NCBI RefSeq assembly: GCF_028369065.1
Contig: NZ_JAQNDA010000009.1
Span: 62,001 to 126,000, forward strand
DNA: 64,000 nt
DNA from: Marinobacter sp. SS21
GTDB taxonomy: Bacteria > Pseudomonadota > Gammaproteobacteria > Pseudomonadales > Oleiphilaceae
Reading direction: 5' to 3'
Part shown: positions 56,138 through 64,000 of the stretch, in pieces
How positions within the stretch are numbered: the stretch's first letter is position 1
Layout of the letters: every line of letters starts with the position of its first letter
Position numbers and translations under genes: made by a program
Notes under the pieces: generated by a model
The model's input: only the letters and a program-made list of their open reading frames with translations
Told to the model about the DNA's origin: nothing
Database searches by the model: none

Positions 56138-57070
56138 GTGGCCAAACACAGCAACCACCAACTACCAAGGCAACTGCAGCCCTGGAGTTATCGCACATCC
56201 ATCGGATTTACCCTGCGTGGCTGGCGGACCGAGCCCAGCGGGCGGCCGCTGATTCATTTTGTCCACGGCAATGGCTATGCGGGGCTGGTCTATGAACATA
56301 TGCTGGCGCCGTTGCTTGATCACGCCGATCTTTTTATCAGCGATGTCCAGGGCCATGGTGACAGTGACCACGGTGGCCGCTTTCACGGTTGGAATGGCAC
56401 GGCTGCACTGTGCGAAGAGGTATTGCGTCACCATTTACCTGACTATAGGGACGGGGAGGGCAAACCGGTGCCGGTGCTGGGACTGGGCCACAGTTTCGGT
56501 GGCGTGATGACGGCGCTGATGATGGCGCGCTCATCGGACCTGTTTCAGCGGGCGGTGTTGCTGGACCCGGTGTTGTTTTCTCCCAACATGCTTCGGCTCA
56601 TGGCGCTGTCTGGGGCCGTCGGCCTATGGAAGCGCAACGCCATGGCCAGCCGCGCGCGCAAGCGACGAGCCCACTGGCCGGAGCCGCAGCATGCCCTAGA
56701 GAATTTTCACAATCGGGGGATATTTCGGGGGTGGGACGAACGCAGCCTGAAGAGCTACCTGGACCACGGTCTGAAGCCGGCGGAACAGGGTGGGGTGACC
56801 CTCAAGTGCCGGCCCGAGCGTGAGTCGGAAGTCTTTGGTTCGTACCCACGCCGGCTGTGGCCGTTATTGCGACGAGTGAAGACTCCGACCCACATCATCT
56901 ATGGCAGTAAGACCTACCCGTTCGTGGGGCAGTCTGCGTTGCGGTGGCAAAAGCAGTCCTCGCTGGTGACAGCGGAACGGGTGCCCGGCGGCCACTGCTT
57001 CATGCTGGAGCGGCCTGAAGAAATCGCCACGCTGGTTCTGGATCGTTTGAACCTGAGCCCCGCCGCCTAA
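56138..57070 (+). CDS. Alpha/beta hydrolase
   Basis: 310 residues from a GTG at 56138 (GGCGGAG upstream). It has HFVHGNGY (oxyanion), nucleophile S119 in LGLGHSFGGVM, and a C-terminal GGHCFMLE with the catalytic His. Acid is likely in the YGSKTYPF region. The substrate is not known. It stands alone, convergent with the M48 protease gene. Confidence 0.87.
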   Translation: MAKHSNHQLPRQLQPWSYRTSIGFTLRGWRTEPSGRPLIHFVHGNGYAGLVYEHMLAPLLDHADLFISDVQGHGDSDHGGRFHGWNGTAALCEEVLRHHLPDYRDGEGKPVPVLGLGHSFGGVMTALMMARSSDLFQRAVLLDPVLFSPNMLRLMALSGAVGLWKRNAMASRARKRRAHWPEPQHALENFHNRGIFRGWDERSLKSYLDHGLKPAEQGGVTLKCRPERESEVFGSYPRRLWPLLRRVKTPTHIIYGSKTYPFVGQSALRWQKQSSLVTAERVPGGHCFMLERPEEIATLVLDRLNLSPAA

Positions 57071-57093
57071 GTAGGCGGTGGGGCCTGGAGGAG

Positions 57094-58374
57094 CTAGCCC
57101 TGACTCAGTTTGGCGAGCTTGCGGCGGGCTTCCTCGCCCACACTGCCGCCGGCTTCCGCCGCGGTGCTGTAAAGAGCGACGGCGTCATCCCGGCGGTTTT
57201 CCCGCACCGCGATGTCTCCCAGGCGAAGGTATCCGATGGCGGTTGGCACAAGGCGGTTGGCGTCCGTGATGTCACTCTTGGCCAAGGCCAGGTCGCCTCG
57301 GCCATAGGCATTGAGTCCCCGCTGAAGGCGGTAGCGGAACATTTCCGGATACAGTGACACCGCCTTGTCGAAGTCCTCGGCGGCGGCGGCCGGTTTGTCC
57401 AGGTGCTCCAGTAACTGGCCGCGCAGGGCATAGAACATGGCTTCGCCAGGCTCCAGTTTGATGGCTTTATTTACGTTGGTCAGGGCGTTCTGGAAATTTT
57501 CGCTCTGGATCTGCTTGATGGCGTCATCGTAGGCATCGTAGGCCGGCTGGCGGCTTCTCAGGAAGGCCAGTCGCTTTTCGAACACATCCCGTCCCCGGTA
57601 GCCGTTGCTACCCAGTTCCCGGGCCAAGGCCAGATTGCGGTTTACCCGTTCCTGGGAGGGCGGATGGGTCGAAAACAGGCTGGTCAGATAATTACTCTCC
57701 TGGCCTTTGGACATTTCCACGAACAGTTGTTGCAATTCCACGGCGGCCATCGGGTCGTAGCCTGCCTCCACCATGTAGCGAATGCCATAATGGTCGGATT
57801 CCAGTTCGTCCGACTGGCCATACTGGGCCAGGGCCAGTTGTGCGCCCATGGCGGCACCGCCCATTGCCATCTGCCCCCACTCGGAGTTAGCCACCGCCAT
57901 GCCAACGCCAGCGATACCTGCGTTGATGATCATGCCGGTCTGCATACGCTGGACGCTGTGGCGAGCAGCGGCGTGGACAATTTCATGTCCGAGCACCGAG
58001 GCCAGCTGGGCCTCGTCTTCCAGCTCCACCAGCAGTCCCCGGTTGATGGCAATCTTGCCGGAAGGCAAGGCCCAGGCATTGGGAACGCCGTTGTTCAGCA
58101 CCACAAATTCGTAGGGCATATCGGGACGGTCACTGACCGCCGCGAGTTTTCGGCCCACATCCCGGACATAGATGGTCAGCTCAGGGTCGAGATAGAACTG
58201 CCCGCCCTGGGTTTGTTGGGTGGGTACGTACTGTTCCGCTCCGAGCGACCATTCCTGGCTCTCGGAAATCAACGACAGCTGGCTTTCTCCGGTTACCGGA
58301 TTCACCGCACACCCGGTCATCAGCCCCATGGCAAGCATCAGCGCTATCCAGCGCAGGTAAAAGCGGTTTCTCAC
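57094..58374 (-). CDS. M48 family lipoprotein metalloprotease with TPR tail (BepA-like)
   Basis: 426 residues. A lipobox LMTGC puts the lipid on C22. The zinc site is HEIVH (H130, E131, H134) with a third ligand E192 in ELESDHYG. A C-terminal TPR-like region (about 285-420) follows. BepA-type proteases act in the periplasm on stalled outer-membrane barrels and LptD. It starts at a GTG (58374) 6 bp after GGAG. BepA identity is inferred from layout; a LoiP-like role remains possible. Confidence 0.9.
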   Translation of the reverse strand: MRNRFYLRWIALMLAMGLMTGCAVNPVTGESQLSLISESQEWSLGAEQYVPTQQTQGGQFYLDPELTIYVRDVGRKLAAVSDRPDMPYEFVVLNNGVPNAWALPSGKIAINRGLLVELEDEAQLASVLGHEIVHAAARHSVQRMQTGMIINAGIAGVGMAVANSEWGQMAMGGAAMGAQLALAQYGQSDELESDHYGIRYMVEAGYDPMAAVELQQLFVEMSKGQESNYLTSLFSTHPPSQERVNRNLALARELGSNGYRGRDVFEKRLAFLRSRQPAYDAYDDAIKQIQSENFQNALTNVNKAIKLEPGEAMFYALRGQLLEHLDKPAAAAEDFDKAVSLYPEMFRYRLQRGLNAYGRGDLALAKSDITDANRLVPTAIGYLRLGDIAVRENRRDDAVALYSTAAEAGGSVGEEARRKLAKLSQG

Positions 58375-58611
58375 TCTTCACTCCCTTCCATACTGATTGG
58401 TCTTGTTGGCAGCCACCCTCTAAGATGAGGTGTAGGCAGATGCCCTGGGTATTTCCCTGTTTCACCCTTGACGCCCGCTAGGCCCCTTATACCACATTCC
58501 CGAAGTCAGGATGAGGTTCGTCCTGGCGGCTTGTGGAGCGCCAGGGTCCCTTCGGGTATGATGCGCGTCTTGCCTCTGAGTTTCAGTCCCTGGTCCCCGG
58601 AACCTGTATTA

Positions 58612-59334
58612 ATGACCGAATACCTGGATTTACTGGCGCTGGTCTGGTTTGTGATCTGCTGGCTGGGTTATAGCACCTATTCCAAGAGGCGTGCGGACGA
58701 TCGTCCTTGCCTGTCCAACACCCTGGACCTGTACCGGGAAGACTGGATGCGGGTGATGTTGCGGCGGGAGAACCGCATCTCCGACGCCTCCGTTGTGGGC
58801 AACCTGGAACGGAACGGCGCCTTCTTCGCGTCCAGCTGCCTACTGATTCTGGCCGGTATCATCACCGCTCTGGGCTATTCCCAGGAGGTGATGGAAATCT
58901 TCAGCACCTTGCCGTTTGGCAGCCTGCCCAGTCGGGAAATCTGGGAACTGCGGATGGTGGTGCTGCTGATCGTCTTTATCTACGCGTTCTTCAAGTTCAC
59001 CTGGTCGATGCGGATGTACAACTTTGTCTCGGTGTTGATCGGCGGCGCACCATCGCCGGGGGACAAGACGGTCAGTCCCGCAGCCCGCGAAGCCTTCGCC
59101 CAAAGTGCCGCCAAGGTCTGCAACATGGCTGGGGATACCTTCAATCTGGGGCTACGCTCTTATTATTATGCGCTGGCGGTGGTCGCCTGGTTCATTCACC
59201 CGGCGGCCTTTATCGCCGCGTCCACCCTAGTGGTGGCGGTGCTGTATCGCCGGGAGTTCCGTTCCGAGGCGTTGACAGCGCTGCGCGCCGGCAAGGTGTT
59301 CGAGGAGCCCGAAGGGGCCGCGGACAAGCCCTAA
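58612..59334 (+). CDS. DUF599 family membrane protein
   Basis: 240 residues from the ATG at 58612. An upstream ATG at 58561 lacks a family match. Membrane segments are about 5-22, 75-93, 115-135 and 190-215, with the family phrase SNTLDLYREDWMRVM after the first. The function is not known. The C-terminus is soluble. It precedes two hotdog genes on the same strand with 36 bp between. Confidence 0.85.
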   Translation: MTEYLDLLALVWFVICWLGYSTYSKRRADDRPCLSNTLDLYREDWMRVMLRRENRISDASVVGNLERNGAFFASSCLLILAGIITALGYSQEVMEIFSTLPFGSLPSREIWELRMVVLLIVFIYAFFKFTWSMRMYNFVSVLIGGAPSPGDKTVSPAAREAFAQSAAKVCNMAGDTFNLGLRSYYYALAVVAWFIHPAAFIAASTLVVAVLYRREFRSEALTALRAGKVFEEPEGAADKP

Positions 59335-59370
59335 CCATCAGACAGCAAGACGACGTAAAGGCCCACAAGC

Positions 59371-59841
59371 ATGACCAATAACACACGTAGAGACCGGGTG
59401 AACCGGTTTATCGACACCCTGGCCCAATCCCGGGCGCTGGGGCTGACGGTGGCAGAGGCCGATGAGAACCGGCTGGTTTTGTGTCTGCCTTACAGTGAGC
59501 AGATCGTCGGCAACCCGGAAACCGGGGTGATCCACGGTGGTGCCATTACAACCCTGATGGATACCGCTTCCGGCTCGGTGATGATTTGTGCCTTACCGGA
59601 GTTCGAACTGTGTCCGACCCTGGACCTGCGGGTGGACTACATGCGTCCGGCGGAACCCCATCGGCCGGTTTATGCCCGGGCGGAGGCTTACCGGGTCACC
59701 CAGAACATCATATTCACCCGTTGCGAGGCCTATCAGGATACCGACAAGGTGATTGCCCACTGTGTCGGTACCTTTATGCGCATAGGCCAGGAGGCCACGC
59801 CGAAGTCCTTTCGCGACCTGATCGTTGGAGGAGAGGCATGA
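59371..59841 (+). CDS. Hotdog-fold thioesterase (PaaI type), first of pair
   Basis: 156 residues. It has HGGAITTLMDTASG, the PaaI/4HBT active-site strand-helix, and LDLRVDYMRPA. It probably hydrolyses acyl-CoA or aryl-CoA thioesters. Its stop overlaps the next start in ATGA. Confidence 0.87.
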   Translation: MTNNTRRDRVNRFIDTLAQSRALGLTVAEADENRLVLCLPYSEQIVGNPETGVIHGGAITTLMDTASGSVMICALPEFELCPTLDLRVDYMRPAEPHRPVYARAEAYRVTQNIIFTRCEAYQDTDKVIAHCVGTFMRIGQEATPKSFRDLIVGGEA

Positions 59842-60272
59842 CCACCGCCGAAGTCTTGCGTTACACCCAGGAAACGGGCGATTTTTCCCGGTTGCTGGGG
59901 GGAATTCCCTATGCCACGTTCATCGGGCTGCAGTGCGAGCGGTTTGGAGACGACCTGATTTTCCGCTTGCCGCGCAAAGATTCCAATATTGGTAACCCGA
60001 TCCTGCCGGCCATCCACGGTGGCGTGATCGGTGGGTTCATGGAACTGTCTGCCGCCATCTACCTGATGATGTCCCAGGAAGTGCTGCGGATGCCGCGAAT
60101 TGTCGACTTCTCCCTGGATTACCTCCGTGCCGGCCTCGACCGGGAAACCTACGCCGAATGCCGTCTGACCCGCCAGGGCAACCGGGTCGCCAACGTCATG
60201 ATCACCGCCTGGCAGAAATCCCGCAGCCAGCCCATCGCCACCGCCCGCGCTCATTTCCTGCTGGAAGACTAG
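59838..60272 (+). CDS. Hotdog-fold thioesterase (PaaI type), second of pair
   Basis: 144 residues from the ATG at 59838, with GGAGGAGAGG upstream. It has IHGGVIGGFMELSAA and FSLDYLRAGLDRETYAEC. The overlap with the preceding gene argues for equal output, and the two may form a mixed oligomer. The HGG glycines are kept in both, so neither looks dead. Confidence 0.87.
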   Translation: MTTAEVLRYTQETGDFSRLLGGIPYATFIGLQCERFGDDLIFRLPRKDSNIGNPILPAIHGGVIGGFMELSAAIYLMMSQEVLRMPRIVDFSLDYLRAGLDRETYAECRLTRQGNRVANVMITAWQKSRSQPIATARAHFLLED

Positions 60273-60290
60273 AGCGCTGAGCGATTAGGG

Positions 60291-60318
60291 CTTGAAATGC
60301 TCCCGTCCGGCCCCACTT
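60291..60318 (+). promoter_or_regulatory. Sigma-32 heat-shock promoter of htpG
   Basis: CTTGAAA (60291-60297), a 13-bp spacer and CCCCACTT (60311-60318) match the sigma-32 consensus CTTGAAA and CCCCATNT at all but one of the defined bases. It lies about 100 bp upstream of the htpG start. Confidence 0.8.
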
Positions 60319-60416
60319 CTGATTGCATCGAATAAGTGTTGAAGGCGACGACCGGCCAACGGTTGTCCGGTGGTCGCCTTCCGTGTGTTTCATTGCAGTT
60401 AGGAGACTATCAAGCC

Positions 60417-62309
<1,893 letters not shown>

Positions 62310-62317
62310 CGGTTGCC

Positions 62318-62536
62318 ATGCAGCAGATCGTGGTGGACCTTTCGATCAGCCCCGATGAGTGGATAAAGCTCTACCAAGGGGCTGCCCGGGATGTACACGC
62401 CCGGGCCCGGGACGGACGGTCGGTCCGTTTCCCGGCCCGGATACTCTCGCCTTTTTTCCTCTGCGACGGCATTCACGGCAGCTTTAAAATCCAGTTCGAT
62501 GAACAGGGCAAATTTGCCGGCATCGAACGGCTTTAA
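62318..62536 (+). CDS. DUF2835 small protein
   Basis: 72 residues. DLSISPDEWIKLYQG, ARARDGRSVRFPA and HGSFKIQFDEQGKFAGIERL match the DUF2835 family, of unknown function. It starts 8 bp after the htpG stop and likely rides on the same transcript. Confidence 0.88.
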   Translation: MQQIVVDLSISPDEWIKLYQGAARDVHARARDGRSVRFPARILSPFFLCDGIHGSFKIQFDEQGKFAGIERL

Positions 62537-62555
62537 GACTTTGTTTTTATTTCGG

Positions 62556-62585
62556 GAGGACAGATTCGAAATCTGTCCTCTTGTG
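62556..62585 (+). terminator. Hairpin after htpG-DUF2835
   Basis: A perfect 11-bp stem (62556-62566 with 62570-62580) around CGA is followed by TTGTG. The stem is strong, the T-run weak. Confidence 0.65.
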
Positions 62586-62660
62586 TTACGAAAATGGCTA
62601 CACAAACGCGCAGTTCTCATCTAGATTGATCTTATAGACTCAGTCTTAAGGAGACCGTCA

Positions 62661-62753
62661 ATGAAACCGCGCGCCGCAGCCGTACCTCGCAAGCCTGCCG
62701 TGGCGATGGCCTTGTTGATGGATTACTGGGTTAACTACGCGCTCGGACAATAA
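62661..62753 (+). CDS. Possible 30-residue peptide
   Basis: ATG at 62661 follows AAGGAG by 7 bp, and the frame ends at TAA (62751-62753). The peptide starts MKPRAAAVPRKPAV and continues to a hydrophobic, aromatic end MDYWVNYALGQ. It is basic at the N-terminus and could insert in a membrane. The ribosome site is as good as any in the window, but I recognise no family. Translation is not proven. Confidence 0.45.
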   Translation: MKPRAAAVPRKPAVAMALLMDYWVNYALGQ

Positions 62754-62882
62754 CCCCCCCGATTCCGAGCGTGCCGCCATAACCAACCGTTGGCTCCCGT
62801 ATCGCAAAGGCCGGCTTTCATTTGGTCTCAAAACCGTTAGAATGCGCGGCTGTTCATCATTTGATCGGTTTGCGGAGCACCC

Positions 62883-63851
62883 ATGCGAATTATCCTCGCC
62901 CCGATGGAAGGGCTGGTCGACGCCCCCATTCGTGAAATTCTCACCGGGGTAGGCGGTATCGACCGCAGCGTGACGGAATTTATCCGGGTCACGCAGGGCA
63001 TGCTGCCACCGCGCATTTTCTACAAGTACGCACCGGAGCTCCATCAGGGCGCGCGGACACAGGCCGGCGTGCCGGTTGCGGTGCAGTTGCTGGGCTCCGA
63101 TCCGGTGATGATGGCCCGCCACGGCGCCAAGGCCGCGGAGCTGGGCGCCCGCCAGGTGGATATCAACTTTGGCTGTCCGGCCAAGACCGTCAATCGCCAC
63201 AAGGGCGGCTGTGTGCTGATGCGTGAGCCGGAACTGATGCACCACATCACGGCGTCTGTGCGGGCCGCGGTGCCGGCCGAGGTTTCGGTGACCGCCAAGA
63301 TGCGGCTGGGCTACGATGACCGCTCCATGGCGGTGGCTTGCGCCGAGGCGCTGGCGGCGGCCGGTGCTGCCGAGATCGTGGTCCATGCCCGCAGCAAGGT
63401 CGACGGCTACAAGCCCCCCGCCTATTGGGAAGAAATTGCCCGGGTGAGGGAGGCGGTGACTTGTCAGGTTATCGCCAACGGTGAGATCTGGACGGTGGCG
63501 GACTACTGGCGCTGTCGCGAGGTCACCGGTTGTGATGACGTGATGATCGGCCGTGGCCTGATCACCCGTCCCGACCTGGCCCGGCAAATCAAGGCCAGCC
63601 AAGCCGGTGAGACGGTGCCGGTCATGCGCTGGTCCGAGGTGGTGGCACTGATCAAAGCCTATGGGGCAGAGCTGGAGCCGCGTTTAGGGGACCGCTACGT
63701 CACCGGGCGGCTCAAACAGTGGCTGAACTACCTCCGCAAGGGCTATCCGGAAGCGGAGGCAGTCTGGCCGCAGGCCCGCAAGATTCGCGACGTGGCGCCG
63801 TTCTATGGCTGCCTGGAAACATCCACCCAAACGGTCTGTTCGGCCGCCTGA
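62883..63851 (+). CDS. dusC: tRNA-dihydrouridine(16) synthase
   Basis: 322 residues. It reduces uridine in tRNA to dihydrouridine with FMN. LAPMEGLVDAP at the start, catalytic C98 in INFGCPAKTVNRHKGG, and VHARSK are Dus motifs. RLKQWLNYLRKGYPEA near the C-terminus and the length favour DusC over DusA/B. GGAG precedes the ATG. Confidence 0.94.
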   Translation: MRIILAPMEGLVDAPIREILTGVGGIDRSVTEFIRVTQGMLPPRIFYKYAPELHQGARTQAGVPVAVQLLGSDPVMMARHGAKAAELGARQVDINFGCPAKTVNRHKGGCVLMREPELMHHITASVRAAVPAEVSVTAKMRLGYDDRSMAVACAEALAAAGAAEIVVHARSKVDGYKPPAYWEEIARVREAVTCQVIANGEIWTVADYWRCREVTGCDDVMIGRGLITRPDLARQIKASQAGETVPVMRWSEVVALIKAYGAELEPRLGDRYVTGRLKQWLNYLRKGYPEAEAVWPQARKIRDVAPFYGCLETSTQTVCSAA

Positions 63852-63866
63852 TCGGCGGCTGATTTT
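63843..63866 (+). terminator. Hairpin at the dusC end
   Basis: GCCGCC (63843-63848) pairs with GGCGGC (63854-63859), then GATTTTGG. It overlaps the dusC stop codon. Confidence 0.45.
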
Positions 63867-63983
63867 GGCTTCAGGAGCGCCTCGGATTCCCGCTTTTTCG
63901 ATCTGAGGCTAAGCTTTCCTTTGGAAGATCACCTCTGGCGGGATGTGGTCGCCGTTTCCCGCCATGACCTTGGGAGCGGAACC

Positions 63984-64000
63984 ATGAAGCAACTGCATAT
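63984..64000 (+). CDS. Start of a gene cut by the window edge
   Basis: ATG at 63984 follows GGGAGCGGA by a few bases and reads MKQLH before the edge. Too short to identify. Confidence 0.4.

Overview
This window reads as the chromosome of a free-living gammaproteobacterium, most likely Marinobacter or a close relative in the Pseudomonas/Marinobacter/Hahella part of the class. The pointers are a HexR-controlled Entner-Doudoroff cluster, a fused tyrA-aroA in a gyrA-serC-pheA-hisC-tyrA/aroA-cmk-rpsA-ihfB-lapA-lapB-pyrF run, a ribosome modulation factor with a Pseudomonas-type C-terminal tail, and RLAN/ATP-grasp plus GNAT/C39 neighbours. The genus is inferred from gene content and was not tested. 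The DNA is GC-rich, densely coding and mostly housekeeping. I see no prophage, insertion sequence, rRNA operon or CRISPR array.

Layout. 1-1.7 kb: C-terminal part of the periplasmic chaperone PpiD. 1.7-10.3 kb: central carbon block, with hexR divergent from zwf-pgl-eda, then gap-pyk on the minus strand divergent from edd. HexR-like operators lie in both divergent promoter regions, and the gap operator covers a good -10 box. 10.4-18 kb: a small Gly/Cys-tailed membrane protein, an AMP-forming acyl-CoA ligase, a large GGDEF-EAL sensor and a periplasmic gamma-glutamyltransferase. 18.2-32.7 kb: purU, gyrA, the serine/aromatic/histidine amino acid supraoperon, cmk, rpsA, ihfB, the LPS regulators lapA-lapB and pyrF. 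32.7-34.6 kb: two structured repeat elements, tRNA-Asn, an aspartate aminotransferase and a separate palindromic element. 34.6-46.4 kb: uvrB, the GNAT-C39 / RLAN-ATP-grasp divergent pair, a cation efflux pump, pyrD, rmf, rlmKL, an outer membrane barrel and a small DEDD-like protein. 46.5-53.9 kb: M18 aminopeptidase, a second identical tRNA-Asn, a YheT-type hydrolase, the tesA / ybbA-ybbP cluster and a solute-binding protein. 54-64 kb: an iron-type alcohol dehydrogenase coupled to an SCP2-like protein, an alpha/beta hydrolase, an M48 lipoprotein protease, a DUF599 protein, two coupled hotdog thioesterases, htpG with a sigma-32 promoter, a DUF2835 protein, a possible 30-residue peptide gene and dusC.

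How the genes work together. Zwf, Pgl, Edd and Eda form the Entner-Doudoroff route from glucose-6-phosphate to pyruvate plus glyceraldehyde-3-phosphate. Gap and Pyk carry the triose onward, and HexR ties the set together. The 22-32 kb block links serine, phenylalanine, tyrosine and histidine synthesis to nucleotide supply, translation and envelope control.

The two items most worth a second look are the divergent pair at 36.7-39.5 kb, which looks like a peptide ligase/acetyltransferase/peptidase system of unknown chemistry, and the two intergenic elements at 32.73-32.98 kb, which share one architecture (outer stem plus two inner hairpins built around TCCATG) in opposite orientations.
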